A stretch of DNA of 38,364 nucleotides, taken from Bacteroidaceae bacterium. GTDB taxonomy: Bacteria > Bacteroidota > Bacteroidia > Bacteroidales > Bacteroidaceae. Where the stretch lies: positions 1 through 38,364 of the forward strand of contig JAEDMP010000015.1 of NCBI GenBank assembly GCA_016302965.1, written 5' to 3'. A program made the translations under genes and the position numbers. This document shows positions 16,614-25,575 of this stretch, one piece after another. Every line of letters starts with the position of its first letter. The stretch's first letter is position 1. The notes beneath the pieces were generated by a model. That model was not told the DNA's origin and searched no databases. It saw only the letters and a list, made by a program, of their open reading frames with translations.

Positions 16614-17369
16614 ATGGCTAAGAATATAAGCTTTACATTGAAGTATTGGCGTCAGAACGGCCCCCAGGACGAAGGCCATTTCGATATCCGCGAGATGAAG
16701 GATATTCCCGATGACACCTCTTTCCTCGAGATGCTCGACATCCTCAACGAGGAACTGATTGAAGAAGGCAAGGAACCCTTCGTCTTCGACCACGACTGCC
16801 GCGAGGGTATCTGCGGTATGTGCTCACTCTACATCAACGGTCACCCCCACGGACCCGCTACCGGTGCCACCACCTGCCAGCTCTACATGCGCCGCTTCAA
16901 GGATGGCGACGTGATCACCGTGGAGCCCTGGCGTTCGGCTGCCTTCCCCGTGATCAAGGACTGTATGGTCGACCGCTCTGCCTTCGACAAGATTATCCAG
17001 GCTGGTGGCTACACCACCGTTCGCACCGGACAGGCCCAGGATGCCAATGCCATTCTCATTCCCAAGCAGGATGCCGACGAGGCCATGGATGCAGCCACCT
17101 GCATCGGCTGCGGCTGCTGCGTAGCTGCCTGCAAGAACGGTTCTGCCATGCTCTTCGTGAGCTCCAAGGTGTCTCAGCTGGCACTCCTTCCCCAGGGCCG
17201 TCCCGAGGCTGCCAAGCGCGCCAAGGCCATGGTGATGAAGATGGAAGAGCTCGGCTTCGGCAACTGTACCAACACCCGTGCCTGCGAGGCCGAGTGCCCC
17301 AAGAACGAGTCGATTGCCAATATCGCCCGTCTCAACCGTGAGTTCATCAAGGCCAAGCTGGCCGACTGA
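16614..17369 (+). CDS. frdB: Fumarate reductase / succinate dehydrogenase iron-sulfur subunit
   Basis: A 251-residue electron-transfer subunit with the expected clusters. The N-terminal plant-ferredoxin domain holds C62, C67, C70 (DCREGICGMC) and C88 for the [2Fe-2S] centre. The C-terminal domain has C163, C166, C169, C173 (CIGCGCCVAAC) and C218, C224, C228 (CTNTRACEAECP) for the [4Fe-4S] and [3Fe-4S] centres. It links FrdA to the cytochrome b. The gene follows frdA by 62 bp and is closed by a strong hairpin. All ligands are present. Confidence 0.97.
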   Translation: MAKNISFTLKYWRQNGPQDEGHFDIREMKDIPDDTSFLEMLDILNEELIEEGKEPFVFDHDCREGICGMCSLYINGHPHGPATGATTCQLYMRRFKDGDVITVEPWRSAAFPVIKDCMVDRSAFDKIIQAGGYTTVRTGQAQDANAILIPKQDADEAMDAATCIGCGCCVAACKNGSAMLFVSSKVSQLALLPQGRPEAAKRAKAMVMKMEELGFGNCTNTRACEAECPKNESIANIARLNREFIKAKLAD

Positions 17370-17384
17370 TCTAAGCACCCATAT

Positions 17385-17433
17385 CCAAATGAAATCCCCC
17401 TGGCGGACCTTCCGTCAGGGGGATTTCATTTGG
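17385..17433 (+). terminator. Strong hairpin terminator of frdCAB
   Basis: Arms 17385-17402 and 17416-17433 are perfectly complementary over 18 bp, and the inner bases CGGA/TCCG extend the stem further. It starts 15 bp after the frdB stop. Confidence 0.85.
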
Positions 17434-17461
17434 GGAGCGTATTCCACGTCTGTTTCGGATG

Positions 17462-17495
17462 AAGCGTGAGGGATGTAGCGTCATCCCTCACGCTT
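17462..17495 (-). terminator. Hairpin terminator downstream of the fibronectin-III protein gene
   Basis: A perfect 14-bp stem (17462-17475 with 17482-17495) and a 6-base loop lie 7 bp beyond the stop codon of the convergent minus-strand gene. The T-tract is poor. Confidence 0.7.
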
Positions 17496-17502
17496 TCCGG
17501 AT

Positions 17503-20286
17503 TTATGGGTTCATGAGTTTCACTACCTTCTCGCTGTCGGCACCCACAATCTTGATGAGCAGCGTGCCCTGGTGGTTGCTCACGGGGATGAACACATTCT
17601 CTTCGCTGTTCACGTGGCATTTCTTCAGCAGTTGTCCGGCTTCGTTGTAGATGCAGATGCTCTGGATGTGGCCGTTGTCGCTGTTCACCACATTCAGCAT
17701 ACCACCCTTCACAAAGATTTCCATCTCGCCCAGTGAGGCCTTGCTGATGGCGGTGGCCAGCTCGGTGTTGAACTTCTTCTGCTTGGCCCATTCGCTCTCG
17801 TTGGCGGCACATTCGGCCATCACACTCCACACGTAAGAGGCATCAGGCTCCAGTCCGGTCAGTGTGCAGGTGGTCTCTTCAAGTCCCTTCACCTCCGTCC
17901 AGCTGGTGTCCGAACCCTTGCGGTAGCGCAGGTTCCAGCGCAGGTTCCTGGCATCGGCGGTCCAGCTCAGGGTGGCGGCGGTGGCGCTCACAGCCGTCAC
18001 GGTCAGATCGCTCGGCGTCTCGCAGACCTCCTCGTTGGTGGTGGTGAAGACCCTGGTTTCCGACCACAGGCTGTGCAGGCTGTCGTTCTCGGCACTCTTC
18101 AGCTTCAGTTCATACGCGGTATTGGGCGTTAATCCGTCCACAGTCCATTCTTTTCCTTCCACCTTGGTTGTACTCCATCTAGTGTCCGAAACGGCCTTAT
18201 AGGCCACGATATGGCCTGCTGCGGCACTTTCCCAGCTGACGATGGCGCTGGTGTCTGCAGGAGTGACGGTGATGTTCGTTGGTGCAGCCAGTTCTTCAGT
18301 GTCCTCAATCAGCAGGTCTTTCAGTTGCAGATACACGTTGGCTGTGCGGCAGTTCCAGTAGAAGCGGAACTTCACGAAACTGTTTTCCTCGGCCATGAAG
18401 GGCACGTTGATAGCTTCATAGCTGGTGGCATCGGCCAGTTGGGGATTGTTGCTGCGGTCGATGACCTCGATGTCCTGATAGTCGCTTCCGTTGGTGGTAT
18501 ACTGGATGCGCAGTTCCTCGCCCTCTCCCCAGTCGTTGTAGGGGTCTCTGCCCATCCATCCCTTCGGACGGTTGAAGTTGACCTGGGCGAGCAGGTGGTG
18601 CAGACCGCTGCCCATCTTCACCTCGGGTGTTTCGAGCCAGGCGGTGATGTTGCCGTTCTCGTCGGATTCACCGGGCAGACACCAGATGTAGCGTTCGTCG
18701 GTGGCCTGGTTCAGGTAGGTCTGGAACTGTCCCTGGGTGCCCCATCCCAGCAGGGGCATGTAGGCGGGATGCTGGCTCAGGTCTACGCGGAAGGGCAGCT
18801 GGCTGCCTGTCGAGATGACATCGTCGAGATAGGTTGAAGACACCTTTCCGTCCTCTCCCAGGCTCCATGCGCGGAAGAAGTAGATGGTGTTCTCGTCGAG
18901 TCCGCTGATGGTGATATGCTCCTTGGCCTCGCCAACGTATACCACCTTGGCGTCGGCGTCGATGGCGTCGCCCACTTTCGGGTTGTCACCGGGCTGTGCA
19001 AAGACGCCGTAATCCATCATCTGGTCCCAGTCGTTATAGGCCACCTTCCTGGTGCATCCGATGACTACCTGGTTGCCCTTGGCATTGGCGCCGATACTGA
19101 CGATGGCCTCTGTCAGTTCCTGGCTCTCCACCTGGAAGGAGTCGGGCAGGGCGGCGAGCGTACGGGTAGCGGCAGTCAGCGGGTTCTCGGTCAGGTATTT
19201 CGGACCGAAGGAGCAGAAGGTGTTGGCGCTGAACACGTGGATATAATAGGGTGTCGAGCCCTCCAGTTCCACCAGTTTGGCGGTGGTGAAGGTGGTGGCT
19301 GTGTCGAGCGCCACCACGAGGGCCTTGCCGATGGAGTCGCCTCGGGCATAGAGGATGCCGTCCTGGGGCAGTTCGTTCAGTTCAGCCTCGGTGGAAAGCA
19401 GGGTGAGATAGTGGTCGGCCGAGGCCGAGGGGGTGAAGCTGCCCTCGATGCTCGTGCTCTTCGGGTCGGCTGTCAGTCCTGTGGGCTGTGCCTTCGGTGT
19501 TTCGCAGTCGGCGGGAGCGGTGAAGCGATAGGTCAGGCCGTCTGCGGGGAACGACTCCACGTTGTAGGGGAAGTTGGCTGTTGCGTCGCTGCTGATGGTG
19601 GGGTCATCCCAGTTCTCCGAGAGGTTGAGAATGTCCTTGTCCGAACCCTTCAGTCCGGCGTGGGCCCATTTGCTGATACCCTCGTCGTTGGGATTCCAGT
19701 TCTTGAAGCAGAACTCGATGGTGTTCTTGCCCTCGTTCAGTTTGATCTGCATGTCCACGGTGACGTATTGTTCGTCCCAGTAGGAACTGTTCATCCTGTG
19801 GTTCTTCCACTGCACGGTCAGCGTTCTGTTGGGGGCCTCGCCTGTGAGATGGTAGGTGACGGCTACGTTCTCGTCACCGCTGTAGGAAGGCATGTTCGGC
19901 ACACAGCCGAACGCATTCTCCTCCTCTTTGTTGCTCAGTATGAGGTAGCTGTTGGCGTTGGGGTTGGGAATGTTCACGCTGTCCCTGCCGAGTTTCACGA
20001 TGCCTGCTGCATAGACGACAAAGCGGTTCATCTTCTGGTTGTTGTAGACGAAGTCGAAACCGATGGGCAATCCCTGGATATAGCCGCTTTCCGTCACCTG
20101 GTTGCCGTTGGCGTCGAAGATATACTTGGAATAATCCACGCCGGCCAGGCTGCCCAGCGAGGTTCCTCCCGTGAGTTCCTGGTAACTGCCTTGTTTCACT
20201 TCCAGATCATACATCTGGATGGGCTGTGCACCTGCGCTGATGAGCCAGCTGATGCCTGCCATGATGAGTAAAAACTTTTTTTTCAT
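17503..20286 (-). CDS. Secreted multidomain protein with fibronectin type III repeats and T9SS-like C-terminal domain
   Basis: A 927-residue exported protein. Residues 1-20 are a signal peptide (MKKKFLLIMAG, then a hydrophobic core ending SAGA). The N-terminal third has beta-rich sequence containing an EFCFKNWNPNDEG strand pattern seen in Bacteroidota adhesin-like proteins. A jelly-roll/MAM-like region lies near 500-660. Two clear fibronectin III domains follow (about 668-754 and 755-845), each with the YELKLKS or YVWSVMAE core strand. Residues 847-927 look like a type A T9SS sorting domain: MLNVVNSDNG, then IYNEAGQLLKK, ending in IKIVGADSEKVVKLMNP. It is therefore probably carried across the outer membrane and anchored or released. 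No catalytic motif is visible; adhesion or glycan binding is possible. It is the third gene of a secreted-protein run. Confidence 0.8.
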   Translation of the reverse strand: MKKKFLLIMAGISWLISAGAQPIQMYDLEVKQGSYQELTGGTSLGSLAGVDYSKYIFDANGNQVTESGYIQGLPIGFDFVYNNQKMNRFVVYAAGIVKLGRDSVNIPNPNANSYLILSNKEEENAFGCVPNMPSYSGDENVAVTYHLTGEAPNRTLTVQWKNHRMNSSYWDEQYVTVDMQIKLNEGKNTIEFCFKNWNPNDEGISKWAHAGLKGSDKDILNLSENWDDPTISSDATANFPYNVESFPADGLTYRFTAPADCETPKAQPTGLTADPKSTSIEGSFTPSASADHYLTLLSTEAELNELPQDGILYARGDSIGKALVVALDTATTFTTAKLVELEGSTPYYIHVFSANTFCSFGPKYLTENPLTAATRTLAALPDSFQVESQELTEAIVSIGANAKGNQVVIGCTRKVAYNDWDQMMDYGVFAQPGDNPKVGDAIDADAKVVYVGEAKEHITISGLDENTIYFFRAWSLGEDGKVSSTYLDDVISTGSQLPFRVDLSQHPAYMPLLGWGTQGQFQTYLNQATDERYIWCLPGESDENGNITAWLETPEVKMGSGLHHLLAQVNFNRPKGWMGRDPYNDWGEGEELRIQYTTNGSDYQDIEVIDRSNNPQLADATSYEAINVPFMAEENSFVKFRFYWNCRTANVYLQLKDLLIEDTEELAAPTNITVTPADTSAIVSWESAAAGHIVAYKAVSDTRWSTTKVEGKEWTVDGLTPNTAYELKLKSAENDSLHSLWSETRVFTTTNEEVCETPSDLTVTAVSATAATLSWTADARNLRWNLRYRKGSDTSWTEVKGLEETTCTLTGLEPDASYVWSVMAECAANESEWAKQKKFNTELATAISKASLGEMEIFVKGGMLNVVNSDNGHIQSICIYNEAGQLLKKCHVNSEENVFIPVSNHQGTLLIKIVGADSEKVVKLMNP

Positions 20287-20322
20287 AGCTTTTTTGTTTG
20301 ATGAGTGTTGGTATAATAGGGT

Positions 20323-21945
20323 TTATTGGATGCTTTTCTTCACGTACTTGCCCTGTTTCTTCAGCAGCAGTCCGTGGCCGTTGGCGTGGGTGCGCTGTCC
20401 CTGCAGGTTGAAGTAGAGGCAGGGTGCATCGTCGTCTGTCGGGACGATGTCCTTGATGCCCGTAGAGGGGTCTCCCAGCGTTCCGTCTACGTTGATGCGC
20501 TGCATGTAGAGGCAGCTCTTCTGCACCTGTCCGGGCAGGTCTCTGCCGTCCTTCCAGCTGGCTATCCAGTAGTTGTTGTCAATGAGCGGTGAGAGTTGCA
20601 GGTTCGACTTCTCGCTCTTGGTGGTCGTGAAGCGGAGGGGATGTTGCCAGAGCGGGTTGCCGTCGGAGTTGAACTTGCGGATGAGCGACTGGGTGTTGTA
20701 TACCACCTCCTCGTGTTGTTGCCATCCCACCACGATGTTGTCGCCGTCGGCAGCCTGGATGTTTACGTAGCCCAGGCTCACGTCGTTCTGCATGTCCACC
20801 ACGGGCATTCCGTCGGCTCCCCAGATGAGTTCGCCGTCCAGTCCGACCTTTTGCATGTAGATGCCCTGTATGCTCTGTTGTCCCTGGTCAAACTGTCGGT
20901 AGGCGGCATAGAAGCAGCGGTTCTTCTTGTCCACGTAGATCTCCGGTGCCCAGCGGCTGTAGTTATCGTCGTAGCTCAGTTTCAGTCCGCCTTCTGCATC
21001 GGTGAAGCCCTGTGTGCCGTCGTTCTGGATGTACGACAGATAGTTGGAGAAGGTTCCTTCCGACGAGCGGTCGTCGCGCCAGCTCACAGCCACCCCGCCG
21101 TCGGGTGCCTGGTTCACGCGCAGATAGGTCCACACCGGTGTCTGGTCGAATCCGCCCTGATAGATGACGGCATCCTTGTCCCACACCTCCGATCCGTCGA
21201 AGTCTATCATCCGTGCCATGAGAAACTGTTGGCTTCCCTGTGAGAAGGTCAGGATCACCTGGTTGTCACCGGCATCCTTCACGAAGGGGTAGGAGAAAGG
21301 CACCTTCTCTTTCTCGATGGTCTTCTGCCAGAGCGATTCGCCCTTGGCCGAAATCTTCTCAATTCTCACCTTCGACTGCTCGCTGGAACTTTCAATCATG
21401 GGGAAGGAGGTGAAGGCCAGTACGATGCCTCCGTCGTCGGTGGTGGTCATCGTATAGCAGGCACTGCCGGCAAAGGTTTGTCCGTTCCACACGTCCACGG
21501 GGTTGTCCCAAAGCATCTCCCCGTCGGGGCCGAACTTATAGAGCGTATAGCCCAGCGCGATCTGTTGCGGGTCGGCATTCCTTCCGTCATGTATGGCATA
21601 GAGCAGGTTGCCGTCGCGGTCTATCTGTCCGAGGAAGTCCACCACCAGGTAGCTGCGGTTCCGTTCACGCGAGATTTCCTTGCCGCCTTCGGGCAGCAGG
21701 CATTTCCCGTCCTTGTCCACCACTTGCAGGTTGAAGCTCAGCAGACTGTTGCCGTTCTCGTCATGTCCGTTGGGGAACACGGTGACGCAATAGCTCACGC
21801 CATCCTTGTTCGTATACACTTCTTGTTCGTAATAGTCTTCTCCCGGCTTGCCGATGCGGTTGTTCTCTTCCGGGTTGCTGCTCCATTGGGCATGGCAGTA
21901 GCCTGTGCTCAGGAGGAGGAAAAAAGCGGTCAATAACTGTTTCAT
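20323..21945 (-). CDS. Secreted protein, probable beta-propeller
   Basis: A 540-residue exported protein; function not recognised. MKQLLTAFFLLLSTGYCHAQ is a signal peptide, so I start there and ignore the longer open frame upstream. The body repeats a pattern of blades with DGGI or DGEM turns followed by an aromatic strand (GPDGEMLWDN, DDGGIVLAFTSF, PDGGVAVSWRDD, NSDGNPLWQ), roughly every 45-60 residues, which suggests a propeller. The C-terminus, CLYFNLQGQRTHANGHGLLL then KKQGKYVKKSIQ, resembles the short terminal motif on many Prevotella and Bacteroides secreted proteins. It lies 65 bp after the CxxC protein and 36 bp before the fibronectin-III gene, so the three are probably one transcript. 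It could be a cell-surface partner of these neighbours. Confidence 0.7.
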   Translation of the reverse strand: MKQLLTAFFLLLSTGYCHAQWSSNPEENNRIGKPGEDYYEQEVYTNKDGVSYCVTVFPNGHDENGNSLLSFNLQVVDKDGKCLLPEGGKEISRERNRSYLVVDFLGQIDRDGNLLYAIHDGRNADPQQIALGYTLYKFGPDGEMLWDNPVDVWNGQTFAGSACYTMTTTDDGGIVLAFTSFPMIESSSEQSKVRIEKISAKGESLWQKTIEKEKVPFSYPFVKDAGDNQVILTFSQGSQQFLMARMIDFDGSEVWDKDAVIYQGGFDQTPVWTYLRVNQAPDGGVAVSWRDDRSSEGTFSNYLSYIQNDGTQGFTDAEGGLKLSYDDNYSRWAPEIYVDKKNRCFYAAYRQFDQGQQSIQGIYMQKVGLDGELIWGADGMPVVDMQNDVSLGYVNIQAADGDNIVVGWQQHEEVVYNTQSLIRKFNSDGNPLWQHPLRFTTTKSEKSNLQLSPLIDNNYWIASWKDGRDLPGQVQKSCLYMQRINVDGTLGDPSTGIKDIVPTDDDAPCLYFNLQGQRTHANGHGLLLKKQGKYVKKSIQ

Positions 21946-22010
21946 GTTTTTATTGTTTTTTTGATGTTTGTATCTGTTGATGGTTGATGATTGTGTGTTG
22001 TTGCGGTCGT

Positions 22011-23639
22011 TCAGGGTCTGAGCATCTTCCGGGCCTTTTCTGTTGCGGTTTTTCTGTGGATAGCGATCCCTCGGGTTGGGTGCTTGCTGATGCGCCGACC
22101 GTCCAGTCCGAACCATTCACCGTCTTCCGGCTTGCCGTCGTTTGTGCGGATGCTGTCGATGCCCGTGTCCACCTTGTTGGTGATGAAGAAGGTGCGCAGT
22201 CCCCAGCCGCTGATGTCATACACCTGCTTGACCAGTTTGTTGTCGATGCTCCTGATCACCAGCGTCCCTTTCGGACTGTAGATGCCGTTGCCCCACTGGT
22301 CGGTCACCTCCATGCAGTACACCTTGTCGGCCTCCAGTGTCAGGGTGTCTCTCGTCTCGGTCACGATGCCGTCCTCATAGGGTCCGAACTCCCACACCGT
22401 CTGTCCCTGTTCGTTGCGGATGCGATAGCGGTTGTCTGCTGCTTCCAGATTGGTCTTGATGCCCACGACGATGGTGGGTGTGGCGGCTGTGGGATGGCTG
22501 AACGTCCCGCTCAGCGCCTGGGTTTCCACCTCCGTTCCGTTCACCTCCTTGAGCCGTATCTCATAGTTGTTCTTCTCCTCCGGTCCGGCCAGCGTATAGG
22601 GGCAGTCGAGGCGTATCTCCTGGTTCTCCATCGGCATCACCGTTCCCTTCCAGTCCACCTCTTGGGTCTGTCCGTTCACGGTCACGTCAAACGTTGCCTG
22701 GCGGATGGTGTCGGCACAGAGGTTCTGCAGTCCGAGCTCGAAGAACTGGAAGCCGTAGTTGCCGCTGATGGCATGGGTGGGGGCGTTGATGCTGGCGGCC
22801 ACGGGCAGCTGCATGTTCTTCAGTTCGGGTCGTCCCCCTTCCACTTGCTGCACCTGCATCTTCCCCGAGGAGACAAATGCCAGCACGTGTATCTGCTCTC
22901 CTCTCACCTCCGTCTCCTTGAGGGTCTCGGGCAGTGTCACGCTGTAGTCGCGGCTGAAGAACTGTCCCTGCCGGGCCTCCGTCAGACTGTCGCCCCAGAC
23001 GGGGGTCAGATAGTCGCGCAGCATGTCATGGTGTACGTAGTCCAGTCCCATGTTGCCGCCGTTCTGCCAGCTGGTCAGTCCGTCCTGGGTCCAGGCCACG
23101 CTGAGCATCAGTCCGTCGGTCTCGGCTGTGCGGCAGTAGCCCTCCACATGCACCTTCAGTTGCCGGTTGTGGCCGTCATACTCGCTTTTTACCATCAGGT
23201 TGACGGGTGCCTCCTGCTCTTTCAGTATCTCCTTGGCGCGTGTCACCCACAGGCTTCGGCTGAGCACACAGTCGGCGGCCTCTCCGCCTTGGTTGTCTCT
23301 GTTCACCATGCCGCTGGGAAATCCCGACACTTCAAAGAAGGAGCAGATGGCATCGCCCTCTTCCGTGCGGAAGTCGGGTTCATCCGAGTTCGGGTTGGCA
23401 TAGTAGCCGGCGTGATAGGCGATGGCAAACACCCGCTTGCTGGCCGTCTTCATGCTTTGGGCGATGGCGTGCCCCTGTGGGCAGTAGCCGCAATGGATGC
23501 CTGTAAACTCTTCTAAAAGTACGTTCTTGGGAGTAGGAAGGGTGGTCACCTGCCAGTTCTCGTTTTCTTGTCCGAAGCATGGATTTCCTCCCATACTGAT
23601 GATAGCTGTGAGTGCCACAGCTTTCCATGGATGTTTCAT
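22011..23639 (-). CDS. Secreted Omp28-like protein with thioredoxin-fold CxxC domain
   Basis: A 542-residue exported protein starting with the signal peptide MKHPWKAVALTAIISMGGNP and cleavage near CFGQ. A thioredoxin-like domain follows at once: VLLEEFTGIHCGYCPQGHA carries C50 and C53, and GFPSGMVNRDN supplies the loop where the cis-proline would be. The middle of the protein is a beta-rich Omp28-type region; it ends with WFGLDGRRISKHPTRGIAIHR, a short C-terminal motif like that of the next gene. The CxxC suggests thiol-disulfide chemistry outside the cytoplasm, but no substrate is known. It heads the three-gene secreted cluster and has its own consensus promoter. A second protein of the same type is encoded at 29657. 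Confidence 0.8.
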   Translation of the reverse strand: MKHPWKAVALTAIISMGGNPCFGQENENWQVTTLPTPKNVLLEEFTGIHCGYCPQGHAIAQSMKTASKRVFAIAYHAGYYANPNSDEPDFRTEEGDAICSFFEVSGFPSGMVNRDNQGGEAADCVLSRSLWVTRAKEILKEQEAPVNLMVKSEYDGHNRQLKVHVEGYCRTAETDGLMLSVAWTQDGLTSWQNGGNMGLDYVHHDMLRDYLTPVWGDSLTEARQGQFFSRDYSVTLPETLKETEVRGEQIHVLAFVSSGKMQVQQVEGGRPELKNMQLPVAASINAPTHAISGNYGFQFFELGLQNLCADTIRQATFDVTVNGQTQEVDWKGTVMPMENQEIRLDCPYTLAGPEEKNNYEIRLKEVNGTEVETQALSGTFSHPTAATPTIVVGIKTNLEAADNRYRIRNEQGQTVWEFGPYEDGIVTETRDTLTLEADKVYCMEVTDQWGNGIYSPKGTLVIRSIDNKLVKQVYDISGWGLRTFFITNKVDTGIDSIRTNDGKPEDGEWFGLDGRRISKHPTRGIAIHRKTATEKARKMLRP

Positions 23640-23691
23640 GATGTTATTGATAGGTTGTATATATGCGTTAGGGTTTCTCGGGAAGTGTGCG

Positions 23692-23724
23692 CAAATATAG
23701 GGAGAAAAGGATAGACTGACCAAA
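23692..23724 (-). promoter_or_regulatory. Promoter of the three-gene secreted-protein run
   Basis: Minus-strand TTTG (23724-23721), a 21-bp spacer and TATATTTG (23699-23692) match the consensus, about 50 nt before the ATG at 23639. Confidence 0.7.
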
Positions 23725-23756
23725 CAACTATGTTAATGTTTATTAATTGTCCTGTG

Positions 23757-23795
23757 TTTTTTGACGGATTGACAAGTTTTTGACGTATTGACGTG
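23757..23795. repeat. Two imperfect 19-20 bp direct repeats
   Basis: TTTTTTGACGGATTGACAAG and TTTTTGACGTATTGACGTG lie side by side upstream of the 23692 promoter, in the serB 3' gap. They could be operator half-sites or chance; nothing else in this 261-bp gap (23640-23900) stands out. Confidence 0.45.
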
Positions 23796-23900
23796 TTTTT
23801 CCTTCTGTTTTCTTCCGTTTTTAGTTACAGTTCATAAGCTTGGTTGTCATTGCTTTTTGGGGCTGCTGCAGCGGCAGGAGGCGGCCGGTTGACTGTGCGG

Positions 23901-25145
23901 TCACAGTCTTCCTTGCTCTCCGAGATAGCTGTCCTTGAAGCCCAGGAAATAGAGCACACCGTCCAGTCCGATGGTGTTGATGCTCTGTTTGGCGTTGGCC
24001 ACCACGCGCGGTTTGGCGTGGAAGGCGATGCCGAGTCCGGCCTCGCCGAGCATCGGCAGGTCGTTGGCGCCATCACCCACGGCGATGGTCTGTGCCAGGT
24101 TCACCTTCTCCACCTGGGCGATGAGTTTCAGCAGTTCGGCCTTGCGGTGACCGTCTACGATTTCGCCGAGATAGCGGCCCGTGAGTTTTCCGTCGTCACC
24201 GATCTCCAGTTCGTTGGCATAGACATAGTCGATGCCGTATTTGCGTTGCAGGTATTCGCCGAAATAGGTGAATCCGCCGCTCAGGATGGCTATCTTGTAG
24301 CCGCAGCGTTTCAGCACCGACATCAGCCGGTCCACCCCTTCGGTGATGGGCAGTTGCTGGGCGATATCCTCCATCACGCTCGCGTCGAGTCCCTTGAGCA
24401 GTGCCACGCGTCGTGTGAAGCTCTCCTTGAAGTCTATCTCGCCCCGCATGGCACTTTCCGTGATGGCCTTCACCTCGGCCCCCACGCCAGCCCTTTCGGC
24501 CAGTTCGTCGATGCACTCGGCCTGGATCAGCGTCGAGTCCATGTCGAAGCAGATGAGTCGGCGCATGCGTCGGTACATGTCGTCTTTCTGGAATGAGAAG
24601 TCAATCTCCATCTCCGACGAGATGCGCATCAGCTCTTCCTGCATGGCCGCCCGGTCTGTGGGGGTGCCGCGGAGCGAGAACTCGATGCAGGCCCTCACGT
24701 TGCGCTCGGGGTGCATGATGCTCATGCGTCCCGTGAGTCTGCGGATGGAGTCGATGTTCAGTCCCTGCTTGGCTATCACCTTCGTGGCGGCCTCTATCTG
24801 CCGGGCGGAGAGCGTGCGGCCTATGAGGGTCAGGATAAACCGGTTCTTGCCTTGTCGGTCCACCCAGTTCTCGTATTCCTCGTCCGTAACGGGTGCAAAG
24901 CCGATGTTCACACCCAGCTCCGTAGCCTTGAACAGCAGTTCCTTCATGACCTGTCCCGAGGCCTCGTCGCTGATGCGTATCAGGATGCCGAGCGACAGCG
25001 TCGAGTGGATGTCGGCCTGTCCGATATCGAGTATGCGGGCATCCTTGCGGGCCAGTATTTCCATCACTGAGGCAGTGAGACCCGGGCGGTCCTTGCCTGT
25101 TATTCTGATGAGTATCTGTTCTTCTTTTGGGTTGTTGTGTTCCAT
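23901..25145 (-). CDS. serB: Phosphoserine phosphatase with N-terminal ACT domains
   Basis: A 414-residue enzyme for the last step of serine synthesis. Two ACT-like regulatory regions come first: residues about 10-85 (ILIRITGKDRPGLTASVMEIL) and 102-175 (RFILTLIGRTLSARQIEAATKV). The HAD phosphatase domain (about 195-405) has motif I DMDSTLIQAE with D201 and D203, motif II SGGFTYF and the GDGANDLPMLGEAGLGIAFHAKP motif. The start at MEHNNPKEEQ follows a consensus promoter by about 12 nt. The ACT domains suggest feedback by an amino acid, usually serine. It is single and not obviously linked to the downstream secreted genes. Confidence 0.96.
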   Translation of the reverse strand: MEHNNPKEEQILIRITGKDRPGLTASVMEILARKDARILDIGQADIHSTLSLGILIRISDEASGQVMKELLFKATELGVNIGFAPVTDEEYENWVDRQGKNRFILTLIGRTLSARQIEAATKVIAKQGLNIDSIRRLTGRMSIMHPERNVRACIEFSLRGTPTDRAAMQEELMRISSEMEIDFSFQKDDMYRRMRRLICFDMDSTLIQAECIDELAERAGVGAEVKAITESAMRGEIDFKESFTRRVALLKGLDASVMEDIAQQLPITEGVDRLMSVLKRCGYKIAILSGGFTYFGEYLQRKYGIDYVYANELEIGDDGKLTGRYLGEIVDGHRKAELLKLIAQVEKVNLAQTIAVGDGANDLPMLGEAGLGIAFHAKPRVVANAKQSINTIGLDGVLYFLGFKDSYLGEQGRL

Positions 25146-25162
25146 GATTCGTGTTTTTCGTG

Positions 25163-25194
25163 CAAAAATACATCATTTTGTCTGAACCCACAAA
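25163..25194 (-). promoter_or_regulatory. Promoter of serB
   Basis: Minus-strand TTTG (25194-25191), a 20-bp spacer and TATTTTTG (25170-25163) match the consensus. Confidence 0.75.
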
Positions 25195-25246
25195 TTTTGG
25201 CCGTATTTTCTCTTGCGTCTTGAGCAGTCTTGAGCCATCATGCGCC

Positions 25247-25304
25247 AACAGGTCTGTCAGAGTCCCCCAAACAGGCCTGTCTGGGCCGCTCTGACAGGCC
25301 TGTT
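25247..25304. repeat. Inverted repeat with 16-bp arms
   Basis: Arms 25247-25262 and 25289-25304 pair with one mismatch. The loop contains a second palindrome, ACAGGCCTGT, at 25271-25280, and the word CAGGCCTGT/CAGGTCTGT recurs three times. Downstream, TCTTGATGGG occurs twice (near 25312 and 25334). Confidence 0.75.
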
Positions 25305-25354
25305 AAGGTCGTCTTGATGGGTCTGTTGAGTTCATCTTGATGGGCCTTTTTCCC

Positions 25355-25510
25355 AAACAGAATACCCTGTTGGTGACACGTTGTACACTTATATATATAG
25401 AAAAGTCGCGCATAAGGAAATTCGGGAACTATATAGTTCGTGAATTTCCATTTTTAATTATTTTCTATATATATAAGTGTACAACGTGTCACCAACAGGG
25501 TATTCAGTTT
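25355..25510. repeat. Long hairpin element, MITE-like
   Basis: Arms 25355-25404 and 25461-25510 are 50 bp each with a single mismatch; the inner 44 bp (25361-25404 and 25461-25504) are perfect. The 56-bp centre holds another stem, GGAAATTC/GAATTTCC (25416-25423, 25442-25449), around the palindrome GAACTATATAGTTC (25426-25439). No transposase and no obvious target-site duplication are present. I have the impression of similar sequence in other Prevotella intergenic regions but cannot verify it here. Confidence 0.85.
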
Positions 25511-25575
25511 CCCCGATAGCCCCGTTTAGCCCCTATCGGATTGCGGTATTCAGCCCCCCGATAGCCCTGTATCGT

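Noticed and set aside
21946..22116. N-terminal extension of the propeller-protein gene by 57 codons
   Set aside because: It would bury a clear signal peptide and overlap the preceding gene.
25337..25519. 60-codon open frame across the long hairpin element
   Set aside because: It reads straight through both arms of the inverted repeat, so it is a translation of repeat DNA rather than a gene.
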